Shown here: piece after piece, positions 33,772-42,474 of the stretch
Layout: each line of letters opens with the position of its first letter
Position numbering within the stretch: the first letter of the stretch is position 1
Origin: Oscillatoria princeps RMCB-10
GTDB taxonomy: Bacteria; Cyanobacteriota; Cyanobacteriia; Cyanobacteriales; Oscillatoriaceae
Length of the DNA: 64,000 nt
Assembly: GCA_019359235.1 (NCBI GenBank)
Contig: JAHHHT010000011.1
Location: forward strand, 124,001 to 188,000
Direction of reading: 5' to 3'
Notes under the pieces: generated by a model
Databases searched by the model: none
Seen by the model: only the letters and a program-made list of their open reading frames with translations
What the model was told of the DNA's origin: nothing
Translations under genes and position numbers: made by a program

Positions 33772-36700
33772 ATGGCTAAGCACAAATACAACAAGTTGTT
33801 GTCGCGCCTGCTGCGGGAGATTGTCAAACTCAGCCAAACCCTGACCGGCCAAACTTTGCGGTGGTTATTGCGCTACTATTTTGTGGCCAATCGCTGGCGG
33901 CAGAACCAAGCTGGATTTGTGCTCCCAACTGTGGCCATGATGCTGATGGTGGTGGCGTTGGTGGTGGGCGCTATCATGTTCCGCACCTTCAGGGGGAGCA
34001 TAGAGACGATTGGGATGAAACAGGAGCAGCTGAACGCCAACAGCGCCTACCCGGCGATTGAGCGGGGTAAAGCCAAGCTGGAGTACCTGTTTAACGATCC
34101 GCGCCTTGCATCTGGGGTGCCCGACGAGAAAGTTATGGAAGCCCTGATCCTAAATGATGGAAGTCTGGGGATTAGCGCTCTTGAATCTAGCCCTTATAGG
34201 TTTCCAGATGAAACGCCGGTTGAGCCTACAGATATTGGCGTGAAGCTTGACGATGGGATAACCAAGGCGACTGCTTGGAAGTTTAACACTGATAAGAATG
34301 GTGACGGAAAAACAGACGGCGACGAAGACCTGACCACTATTTATGCCATCGTTACTAGAGCAGAAAGAAACGGTTTTACCATAGATCCCAAAGCTGCCGA
34401 GAACGACCCAAGCCTGACAGATATAGGGAATGACGATAAAAAGAAGGCAGACAATTTTATTGTCCGCAATGGGCCGATAATAAGTTTGTCAGGAAATCAC
34501 AACCCGGCTTGTATGGTGAAAGTAGGCGGCAATCCGGTTGGCTGGTTTAACCCCGAGGGCGGAAGCAGCAGTGCGTATGTCTACAAAAGTTTTCAAGTTT
34601 ATGCTATTGCAGTAAACAATGCCTTAATAAACGGCAAGTCTCTCAATGCGACGCTGTCCACGCTTCAGTATCAACAAGACCGAGCTTTTGAGCGGGGCAA
34701 CAAGTGGGGAGCCTGGTTCCGGTACGATTTGGAAATAGCTCCTGGCCCATCCTTGAACTGGAATGGTGCCATGCACTCGCAAGGGAATATATTTCTGCGA
34801 AGCTACGAAGGTTTCCGGTCTTATTTGATTAGCTCCCCAAAATCTTGTTTCTTCAAAATTCCCGACAACTCATCGATCACGATGCGCAAGGATCAACCTG
34901 TTGAGGGAGAGCCGAATAGTGGGCGTGGGGGACAATTGGTATCTGGGAGGCTTAGCACCAACAACTACGAAGATTCCAAGGTCTATATAGATCCTTTTAC
35001 TGACAGCCCCACGGCCAGCAATTTCATCTCATTGAGCCAAGGGACAGATTCTGTCAAAAACGGCACGCCAATTGACATTTCTACAGATCCAGTCGATTTA
35101 CACACGCAAGCAATATCGAAACCAAAAAATGCTGCGAGTTGGAGCATAGACCCCAACTGGCAGAGTTCGACGCTGAGCAAGCAGCGGGTTAACCAGAAGG
35201 ATAGTTGCGCTCCCTATGTGGATGACACCTATCGCGCCGATAATCGTTGGGGACCGAAGCCGAGCTACAGCAGAGAAACTTATGACACGAAAACGGGCCG
35301 GTGTATACCTCTTCTGAAAGAAGGTGCTATTGGTACGGACATAACAACAACACCGGTGGTAACACCCGATAGGGTCACGGAACTGACTGTTAATGACCCG
35401 CCCCCAAATGATAAAGAGGGGGAAAAGGTGGGTCTGGACGGTTACTGGGAGCGACGGGCCCGGTTTAATGGCCTGCGAGTGATTGTGGGGCAGCGGCTGG
35501 AACTGGGCAATCCCTTTGGCTGGAACCTGGATGCGGACGGTAAGAATAGTGCTGACCAAGACCTGTACCCGCTAGTGCCCCCTATTAAGACTACTGAAAC
35601 TGAAACTAACACCACTCCTAATTGGGCTGGGACGACTCGCCGCAATGAGGCTCGGCAGTACACCACACTGCGGGATAATTTGGCTGCAGTGCAAGCGACG
35701 GCGGTTTATCACTACACCAGCGACAGTGGCTATTTCCCGGTGGCTTTCGTGGCCACAACGGTTCACCCGGGGACGGCGCAAACCCTGAAGGACAGTACAA
35801 AGTTTGAGAATATAGGGTTTGTTCCTAAGGGAGGAACTGCTAAGCAAAACTACACTATTGCCGATTTCTTCTACGGCAAAGGCACGAACGGCTGGGAGTT
35901 CAACGTCGTACCGGGAGCCACCCAAACTGAGGCAGCCTTTAAGAGTGCTATAGAGAACAACCAGCCGCTGAGGAGGGCTTTGACGAACCTGGCCTATTTT
36001 GCCGGCGATCCGGACGGGGATTTCCCGCCCAATCAAGAACCGACCAACAGCACAACGGTTCACCCCTATCCTAATTTGACGATGTGGGGGAACTTTTCCA
36101 ACCTGCGGGAAACGATTCGCCGGTTGGATGCGGGGAATTACGACAACCTCAGCATTGCGGATAAGTCCAACCTGCACACGGCAGCCGGTATGCTGGGGAT
36201 GCTGGCGTACAATATCAGCTATCTCCAGGATTATGATTACAGCCTTAACAGCCTTAACAGTGCGGACTTAAAGACTTTGAATGGGGAGTTGGGAAAAGTC
36301 AGTGCCACTACAACCCCAGGCTATGGCAAGGTTGAAGAGAATACGGGTGCGAATACTGTTACTGTTACTTTACCTGGTGACACGACGGCACTTCCGGCAC
36401 AGCCGATGAGCCTACTTCCTGATGCCTATATTGCAGCACTGCCAGAAACAACTGCGGATCAAAAGAAAATTAAGGATCTAGCTCGACTGATTCACCTGAA
36501 GGAGCAAGCCGAGCGCGATCGCACTTTAGGTTTTATGACAACGCAGACGGGCTATACCTGTGCCATTCCCAATAATACGACTCTGCTCAAACTGCAGAAA
36601 CTCTGCCCTCAAGGGCCAAAGTTCCCCTCTCTGTATTATCTCTTTCCCAAATACAACCACGACCACCAAGGGAAACCCGCGACGGGAGTTACTGTTGCTA

Positions 36701-38382
36701 CTCCAGCTCTCCAACCCACGGGTGCCACCGGCGAACCCTATGTCACTGACACCTACATCTATGACGATGCTAACAAAAAGGGTGCCAACTGGAACTTGAA
36801 CTATCAAGTCCTGGACGACACGAGTAACAATGGTGTGGAGGATGGGACAGAGAATGGCATCGCGGCCATTGCCCTCCAGCCCAGAGCTCTAGCAGACTGG
36901 AAACTGCCGAAGCTCAATAACGGTACGGGGGAAAACGGGATTATTGACGCGACAACCAATGCCAGCGCTGACACGCCGAATGTATCAGTGCCGTTCCTGG
37001 ACAAGGCCATCTTCGATGGCCGGCAGATGATGAGCGTGCGGGTGCTGGATGTGGATTTAAAACTGCTGCTGCAGAATTCCATCAGCAGCGATGATACCTG
37101 GCTGCCAAAGAGCGCTATAGTCTATGCCTTCCGCGAAGATGCGGTGCGGGAGGACGGGATTGCCAGGCCGGTGGGCACTGGTAACATGGATGTGTGGAAG
37201 CCCAGCGATCCGGCGCTGGTCAATGGCATTAGTCCCAAACCGGTTGATTTCCTTGCCGACCCAGACCGGCGTCCTTACGGGTTCCGGTTGCGCAACGGGA
37301 AGGATTTGCGGCGAGTGCCTCAAAAAACCAACCCTAAGAATAAGGACTACAATCAGGACAGCGGTTTGTCCTTTGTTTCGGACAGCCCGGTTTATATCGG
37401 GGGAGATTTCAACCCGCACAGTACGAATGGCACTGTCGATTCCGGTAATCTCCTGGAGGAATTTACCGAACCGCTCAACACTGACTACTCCAATTTCTAC
37501 AGCAGACAGAACTTGAATGTGAGCTTTGCCAAAGCTGAAACAGATACTTGGCGTCCGGCAGAAATAATTTCCGATGCAGTGAGCATTCTTTCCAATACCT
37601 TCTGTGACGGCACGATCCAAAGCGGGATTCGCGCTAATAATGGCGGGTGTAAAGACACTAGAGTCTCTTCGTACAGAGGCGGTCACTGGAAAGGAGATCC
37701 AAGCGGAATGGCAGCAACGGGGGCAGGGTATGTTTGCGAAAATCCTTTCGATATAAGGACAGGAAAACCAATATCTGGGCAAAATCCAGACAACTCAGAC
37801 AAACGGGGCTGTGTTGGGCCAATCAAGGTGTTCCGCAATGGGGAAATAAAATTTTATAACGCCAGCGGCACCCCTACTTCCTACGCACTGGGGGACTACC
37901 GGACGTTCAGCGAGAACAGACAGTTAAACATTGCAGGGCCCGGTCGGGTAAATGCGGTGATTATCAGTGGCACTGTGCCTTCCAGGCAGAACCAGAGCAA
38001 TGGGGGTTTGCACAACTTCCCTCGGTTCCTGGAAAACTGGGCTAGCAGTTTATACGCCACAGGTGCGGAAAAAGAACTGTTCTTCTCTGGTTCGCTGGTT
38101 CAGCTCAACTTTAGCACCTACGCCACCGGGCCCTGGGACCAGGATGCTTGGGAACCGGGGACTTCACCCACAAGTCCAGAAAACTTTAAATATTACTGGC
38201 CACCGAAACGGCGCTGGGGTTACGATGTGGGACTGCAGTACGCCCCACCGGGCAATGTGTCCAGACGGATGGTGCTGCCGTCAGACACACGCAGTGAATT
38301 CTACCGGGAGCCGAACGCAGATGACAAGTACATTTGCAGGCTGCGCAAAGCTATCATGCCCTCAACTAATTGCGGAGGCTGA
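33772..38382 (+). CDS. hpsA: Hormogonium polysaccharide secretion pseudopilin HpsA
   Basis: A 1536-residue protein whose N-terminus has a basic leader and a single pilin-like hydrophobic helix, with a possible prepilin cleavage at AG48/F49 followed by VLPTVAMMLMVVALVVGAIM. Position +5 is Thr, not Glu, an atypical pseudopilin. The very long C-terminal part is Asn/Thr/Asp-rich and likely extracellular. In Nostoc punctiforme the hps locus is needed for hormogonium polysaccharide export and gliding. The start is ATG 33772, with GAGG 5 bases upstream. hpsB begins two bases after its stop, so the genes form an operon. Confidence 0.85.
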   Translation: MAKHKYNKLLSRLLREIVKLSQTLTGQTLRWLLRYYFVANRWRQNQAGFVLPTVAMMLMVVALVVGAIMFRTFRGSIETIGMKQEQLNANSAYPAIERGKAKLEYLFNDPRLASGVPDEKVMEALILNDGSLGISALESSPYRFPDETPVEPTDIGVKLDDGITKATAWKFNTDKNGDGKTDGDEDLTTIYAIVTRAERNGFTIDPKAAENDPSLTDIGNDDKKKADNFIVRNGPIISLSGNHNPACMVKVGGNPVGWFNPEGGSSSAYVYKSFQVYAIAVNNALINGKSLNATLSTLQYQQDRAFERGNKWGAWFRYDLEIAPGPSLNWNGAMHSQGNIFLRSYEGFRSYLISSPKSCFFKIPDNSSITMRKDQPVEGEPNSGRGGQLVSGRLSTNNYEDSKVYIDPFTDSPTASNFISLSQGTDSVKNGTPIDISTDPVDLHTQAISKPKNAASWSIDPNWQSSTLSKQRVNQKDSCAPYVDDTYRADNRWGPKPSYSRETYDTKTGRCIPLLKEGAIGTDITTTPVVTPDRVTELTVNDPPPNDKEGEKVGLDGYWERRARFNGLRVIVGQRLELGNPFGWNLDADGKNSADQDLYPLVPPIKTTETETNTTPNWAGTTRRNEARQYTTLRDNLAAVQATAVYHYTSDSGYFPVAFVATTVHPGTAQTLKDSTKFENIGFVPKGGTAKQNYTIADFFYGKGTNGWEFNVVPGATQTEAAFKSAIENNQPLRRALTNLAYFAGDPDGDFPPNQEPTNSTTVHPYPNLTMWGNFSNLRETIRRLDAGNYDNLSIADKSNLHTAAGMLGMLAYNISYLQDYDYSLNSLNSADLKTLNGELGKVSATTTPGYGKVEENTGANTVTVTLPGDTTALPAQPMSLLPDAYIAALPETTADQKKIKDLARLIHLKEQAERDRTLGFMTTQTGYTCAIPNNTTLLKLQKLCPQGPKFPSLYYLFPKYNHDHQGKPATGVTVATPALQPTGATGEPYVTDTYIYDDANKKGANWNLNYQVLDDTSNNGVEDGTENGIAAIALQPRALADWKLPKLNNGTGENGIIDATTNASADTPNVSVPFLDKAIFDGRQMMSVRVLDVDLKLLLQNSISSDDTWLPKSAIVYAFREDAVREDGIARPVGTGNMDVWKPSDPALVNGISPKPVDFLADPDRRPYGFRLRNGKDLRRVPQKTNPKNKDYNQDSGLSFVSDSPVYIGGDFNPHSTNGTVDSGNLLEEFTEPLNTDYSNFYSRQNLNVSFAKAETDTWRPAEIISDAVSILSNTFCDGTIQSGIRANNGGCKDTRVSSYRGGHWKGDPSGMAATGAGYVCENPFDIRTGKPISGQNPDNSDKRGCVGPIKVFRNGEIKFYNASGTPTSYALGDYRTFSENRQLNIAGPGRVNAVIISGTVPSRQNQSNGGLHNFPRFLENWASSLYATGAEKELFFSGSLVQLNFSTYATGPWDQDAWEPGTSPTSPENFKYYWPPKRRWGYDVGLQYAPPGNVSRRMVLPSDTRSEFYREPNADDKYICRLRKAIMPSTNCGG

Positions 38383-38384
38383 AG

Positions 38385-39077
38385 ATGCAACGGACTAAAC
38401 CCAAACGCACGGAACAAGGGATGACGCTGATGGAGTGCCTGATGGGAATTGTGGTGATCACTATTGTGATCGCCGCCATCACGCCGCCGCTGCTGATCTC
38501 TATGGCCACTCGCGTGCAAAATTACCGAGCCCAACAGGCGATGAAATTGGCTGTGGGGGAACTTGACCGGGTGCGGCTGGAGGTGGAATCAGGGGGGTCA
38601 GCCGCGAACTGGCAGAGCAAACTTCCGCCTCAGGCTAGTGGTTATGACATCACCAAGGTTGGGGCACCGACAACCAAGGTGCCAACCCAAACCACCTGCC
38701 CACTCACAGGTCAAAATGGTGCCGATCCGACAACTACCTGGTGCGGCGCAGACATTAACGGCGATGGCGATTGGGATTTGGGGGTGCAAACGTTTCGCAC
38801 GCCGACTCCCGCAACTACAGGCAATCCAAAAAGTCAACCGATTGCATTCGTGATGGGAGTGCGCGTGTACACGCGATCGGCGATTGAATCTGGCAAACCG
38901 TTAGAGACAACACCAGTTAATTTGGGCCTAACTTCAGGCTATTCAGTGAGCAAACCTCTCGTATCTATTTCCACACCAATTGTTAGAAGCAATTTGAATA
39001 TCTCTGCAGAGGCTTACTGCAATCTGTACAAGAGCATGGGTGTCTTCCCACAGAACGGCGAATGCCCGGGAGATTAG
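38385..39077 (+). CDS. hpsB: Hormogonium polysaccharide secretion pseudopilin HpsB
   Basis: A 230-residue type IV pseudopilin. A short basic leader (MQRTKPKRTEQG) precedes the cleavage site G12/M13 and the helix TLMECLMGIVVITIVIAAI with Glu at +5. The remainder is a soluble beta-rich part with several Cys. A GGAGG at 38374-38378 overlaps the end of hpsA and sets the ATG at 38385. It probably joins HpsC and the following pseudopilin in a minor pilus-like assembly that aids polysaccharide secretion. Confidence 0.85.
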   Translation: MQRTKPKRTEQGMTLMECLMGIVVITIVIAAITPPLLISMATRVQNYRAQQAMKLAVGELDRVRLEVESGGSAANWQSKLPPQASGYDITKVGAPTTKVPTQTTCPLTGQNGADPTTTWCGADINGDGDWDLGVQTFRTPTPATTGNPKSQPIAFVMGVRVYTRSAIESGKPLETTPVNLGLTSGYSVSKPLVSISTPIVRSNLNISAEAYCNLYKSMGVFPQNGECPGD

Positions 39078-39132
39078 CAATCTCAGGGTTGAAGCTGGGG
39101 CGCTTCGCACATTTTTTACGGAACCGGCAGCA

Positions 39133-40188
39133 ATGGCTAAGAAAGACTTTCAAGGAATTATAAGAATTTGCCTGACTCTTCTGAGCCGACGCAAAACGGC
39201 AGGGTTCACTTTAGTTGAACTCTTGGTGTCTGTGATCATCGGCTTCATGGTGATTTCTGGGCTGCTGTTTTTGGTGGTCGAGCTGCTGAATACGGATAAA
39301 AAATCAGCGGCTCTGGCCCAAACCCAGCAAGATATGACGATTGCTCTGGATTACATTGCATCAGACCTGGAAGAGGCGGTGTACGTTTATGAAGGAGAAT
39401 GTCTGAGCCAGACTGGTCGTCCAGAAGACCCCAGTACAAAAACTATAATTGAATATTGTCCGGGTCTGCGCAGTGTTATTCCGTTTCCCGCCGGGGTGAC
39501 GCCGATTCTGGCTTTTTGGAAATTGGATGGAGTTCCTTACAGCACCAAGTCCGAAGACCAATTCCCCAACAATTGTAATGCGGACACAGACACAGAAAAC
39601 ACCTGTAACGCTCTCAAGATAATTCGCAATACCTATACCCTTGTTGTTTACTCTCTGAGAACAGATAATCCCGCCAGCGAGACTTGGGAGGGGCCTGCTC
39701 GAATTACCCGCTATCAACTCCGTCAGTATTCCAACCTGAGTGGGATGCAACAAACACAGGGTTGGACAGACCCTTCAGCTTCGGGAACGAGCTTTCAGAG
39801 CTGGCCTCGCACCACAGATAACCAAGCCGTTTCCGGATATTCAAATCCAACTGCTTATAACGAGGATGTTTTGGTGGATGTGGTAGACTACGGCACCGAT
39901 CCAGAGAAGAGTTGGCCACCTTGTCTACCAACTGCTGATTACAGCAGAACGCCTCCGGATGCCCTCAATACGGCCAATAATACTAGCTTTTATGCCTGCG
40001 TGAAAAAACCAACCGGCAGTCAAGGGGTGGCGGGACAGGATGTGATTGTCTATTTGCGCGGAAACGCTGTAAAACGAGCGGGTCAGACTGGTCGGAATGC
40101 CGCTTATTTACCCAAACTGCAAGCTCAGGTTAAGACGCGGACTGTGTTTAACTATATACCTCCTGACCTGATCAACACTAACCCATGA
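39133..40188 (+). CDS. hpsC: Hormogonium polysaccharide secretion pseudopilin HpsC
   Basis: A 351-residue pseudopilin. After the leader (MAKKDFQGIIRICLTLLSRRKTAG, the last two residues being the cleavage site AG24/F25), the helix FTLVELLVSVIIGFMVISGL has Glu at +5. The mature part is of GspJ type in its long helix (AALAQTQQDMTIALDYIASD) and then extends as an extracellular domain. An in-frame ATG at 39040 would extend it into hpsB; ATG 39133 is preferred because it gives a normal leader. The stop overlaps the next start (ATGA), which shows translational coupling. Confidence 0.85.
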   Translation: MAKKDFQGIIRICLTLLSRRKTAGFTLVELLVSVIIGFMVISGLLFLVVELLNTDKKSAALAQTQQDMTIALDYIASDLEEAVYVYEGECLSQTGRPEDPSTKTIIEYCPGLRSVIPFPAGVTPILAFWKLDGVPYSTKSEDQFPNNCNADTDTENTCNALKIIRNTYTLVVYSLRTDNPASETWEGPARITRYQLRQYSNLSGMQQTQGWTDPSASGTSFQSWPRTTDNQAVSGYSNPTAYNEDVLVDVVDYGTDPEKSWPPCLPTADYSRTPPDALNTANNTSFYACVKKPTGSQGVAGQDVIVYLRGNAVKRAGQTGRNAAYLPKLQAQVKTRTVFNYIPPDLINTNP

Positions 40189-40718
40189 CAACCGCTATGA
40201 CAGCAATCACTTCCTTTTTGAAAAGACGTAAGCGCCGGCAGCTGGAATCGCACAGCTCAACTGCCGGTTTCACTATGATAGAATTGATGGCCGTTGTGGC
40301 TATCGTTGGCATCTTAGCTGCGATAAGCGGTGCAGGCTATCTGGGCTGGATGGCGCGGATGCGAGTCAACAAAGTTCAAGATACTGCTTTGCAGGCAATT
40401 CGCCAAGCTCAAACTACTGCTAGGCAGAAGAAAGGCACTTGGAAAGCCATATTTCAGCAACAGGGCGATCAGGTTCAGTGGGCGGTTAATGTTGACCAAA
40501 CGACTCCCACCAGTTGGAATACCATTGATGAGCCAGATGTTATATTAACTGTGGCTTCCTGGGAGGTTAGTTTTGACTACAAAGGTCAGATTCCTTCAGA
40601 AAATTCACTTCCCCCAAAGCTCGTACTATCCAATAAAAATGGTGGCAATAAGCGCTGCGTGATTGTTAAAACGATTTTAGGTGCGGTCAGTACCGCTAGG
40701 GATGCCGATTGCAATTAA
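40185..40718 (+). CDS. GspH/FimT-like pseudopilin of the hps operon
   Basis: A 177-residue pseudopilin with leader MTTAMTAITSFLKRRKRRQL, cleavage at AG28/F29 and helix FTMIELMAVVAIVGILAAIS (Glu at +5). The mature domain has a QVQWAVNVD segment and ends with two Cys-containing strands (KRCVIVKTILGAVSTARDADC), as in GspH/FimT proteins. Its start overlaps the hpsC stop by four bases. It is clearly related to the protein at 41773-42321 (shared RMRVN, QVQWAV/KVQWAV, KRCV-V--LGAV), so the two arose by duplication. Confidence 0.85.
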   Translation: MTTAMTAITSFLKRRKRRQLESHSSTAGFTMIELMAVVAIVGILAAISGAGYLGWMARMRVNKVQDTALQAIRQAQTTARQKKGTWKAIFQQQGDQVQWAVNVDQTTPTSWNTIDEPDVILTVASWEVSFDYKGQIPSENSLPPKLVLSNKNGGNKRCVIVKTILGAVSTARDADCN

Positions 40719-40899
40719 CCGGCACCTTTCCCACGTTTCATCGCAACAAAAGGCGTTTGCAGATAACAGTTTTTCCTCCCGGCACTGCCGGTCACTTTCT
40801 TACGTTTGATTATTTTTTGTTCTTAACAAAAGCCAGGGTAGCTTTCAAGTTTACCCAGCAAAAGAAACCCGGTTTCTCACCCCCTGCGGACAAGAGAAT

Positions 40900-41083
40900 T
40901 ATAGCAGTAGCCACTTAGGTTAGGACATTAGACATTAAGGGCCGGCTTAGCCTCCCCTGCGGATATACCGAGGGGGATAATATAAGTACCCACGGGAAAA
41001 ATGGCGTAGGACATGTCCCTGATGTCCTTGGCTGTCCTTGGCAGTACGCCTGATGTCCTAATCAATATAGCTGCTGCTATACT
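40900..41083. mobile_element. Possible TATAGCAGTAGCC-type MITE, diverged copy
   Basis: The left end tatagcagtagccacttagg matches the element at 61236-61352. The right end (gctgctgctata) gives only a 12-base inverted match, and the inside is unlike that element. It is tentative. Confidence 0.35.
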
Positions 41084-41125
41084 TTATAAATACGCTCTCA
41101 CCAGCAAGGCGAAAAACACTCATCA

Positions 41126-41660
41126 AACGGATATCCTCTTGCAGAACGCTTGATCGCGTCTCTCCCCTCAAGACACCCCCGGCGGAATTATGCCAGATTT
41201 ATGGCGTTGCACAATTGCAGGATGAACCCCACCCCCCAACCCCCTCCCCGCTAGCGGGGAGGGGGAGTAAGAGAGGGTTTTCGATCTCGCCAAAAAAGTT
41301 TCAATCATCCTTCCACTATGCAACGCCAGATTTATCGCCTCTCTACCCTCTTGACACCCCTTGCGGACTTATGCCAGAAACTGGGTTTCTAAAGCCCTGC
41401 GGACTTAAGAATTGTCCCCTCCTGTGCGAAAACAAACTCATCCAACGGATATCATCTTGCAGAACGCCGAATCGCGTCTGATTTATCGCCTCTCCACCCT
41501 CAAGACACCCCCGGCGGAATTATGCCAGAAACCGGGGAACGCAGGAATTACCCGGTTTCTCACCCCCTGCGGAATTATGCCAGAAACCGGGTTTCTTGGT
41601 AGCCCCGGTTTCTCACCCTTCAAACGGATATCCTCTTGTAGAACGCCGAATCGCGTCTGG
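41126..41660. repeat. Composite repeat array between two pseudopilin genes
   Basis: Three copies of an AACGGATATC / CTTG(C/T)AGAACGC-(C/T)-GAATCGCGTCT-like word (near 41128, 41438 and 41625) alternate with CACCCCCGGCGGAATTATGCC and AGAAACCGGGTTTCT-type words, plus one CCCCACCCCCC...CCCCGCTAGCGGGG repeat at 41223-41268. A partial inverted copy of the first word (gattcggcgttctgcaagag) is at 47600-47619. No gene is seen in 40719-41772. Confidence 0.7.
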
Positions 41661-41772
41661 GACTTTTGAAGAGGGGGGGTGAGGGGGGAGAACCCCTGGA
41701 TGCTAGAATAAGCACCGGCTACAAAAGGGTAGGTGCAAATAAACTCTTAAACTCTAGCTGAGGATGTTTCAG

Positions 41773-42321
41773 ATGGCAGAATACATCCCGATTTTAGCAC
41801 AAAGCAAGCCCCCACACCGGCTGAATCGCGTAACTGCCGGTTTCACCCTAGTAGAAATGATAGTTGTTACAGCTATTGTTGGCATTCTAGCAGCGATTGC
41901 CGGTGCCGGCTTTTTGGGGTGGCTGGCGCGGATGCGAGTTAACGCCGCTCAATATACTGTTTTCCAGGCCATTCGCGAAGCCCAAATAACTGCCAAATTG
42001 CGAAAAAGCACCTGGCAAGCCAGCTTTCGGGAGCAAAATGGCAAAGTTCAGTGGGCGGTTCACCCGGACAATTCCGTGACGAGCATTTGGAATACGCTCC
42101 AGCAAGAAGGCGTTAAAATAGATCCAGCCAACACCACCTTTTATAAAGATAACAAAAACAGTCTGTGGCGAGTGCAATTTAACTATAAAGGTCACGCCAA
42201 CGGACAGCTGGGAAGGATAAACCTAACCACTTCCACCGGCACTCCGAAACGCTGCGTGTTTGTTTCCACCCTCTTAGGTGCCGTGCGCACTGCTGGGGAT
42301 GATAGGTGCGTGAAAAAATAG
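41773..42321 (+). CDS. GspH/FimT-like pseudopilin, second copy
   Basis: A 182-residue pseudopilin, paralogue of 40185-40718. Leader MAEYIPILAQSKPPHRLNRV, cleavage AG23/F24, helix FTLVEMIVVTAIVGILAAIA with Glu at +5, then the shared LARMRVNAAQYTVFQAIREA and KVQWAVHPD segments and the Cys-containing end KRCVFVSTLLGAVRTAGDDRC. The GAGG at 41760-41763 selects ATG 41773 over the earlier ATG at 41764, which is too close. It is separated from the operon by about 1 kb of repeats. It may be co-transcribed or independently expressed. Confidence 0.8.
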   Translation: MAEYIPILAQSKPPHRLNRVTAGFTLVEMIVVTAIVGILAAIAGAGFLGWLARMRVNAAQYTVFQAIREAQITAKLRKSTWQASFREQNGKVQWAVHPDNSVTSIWNTLQQEGVKIDPANTTFYKDNKNSLWRVQFNYKGHANGQLGRINLTTSTGTPKRCVFVSTLLGAVRTAGDDRCVKK

Positions 42322-42344
42322 ATGCCCCTCTTACAGCTGGAGGC

Positions 42345-42474
42345 CAGAAACAGGGTTTTTCTTGTCAGACCGTGAGGGGACAGAAACCGGGTTTCTGCGA
42401 CAACTTTTGCATCCCGCCCGAAAGATTTATACAGAAACCCGGTTTCTCAGCCCCCCAGAAACCGGGTTTCTATA
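42345..42474. repeat. Cluster of GAAACC(C/G)GGTTTC palindromes
   Basis: The word agaaaccgggtttct or its variants occurs at about 42350, 42382, 42432 and 42458, in alternating flavours, just after the pseudopilin stop and up to the stop of cphA. It may act as a bidirectional transcript-end structure between the convergent genes. Confidence 0.8.
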
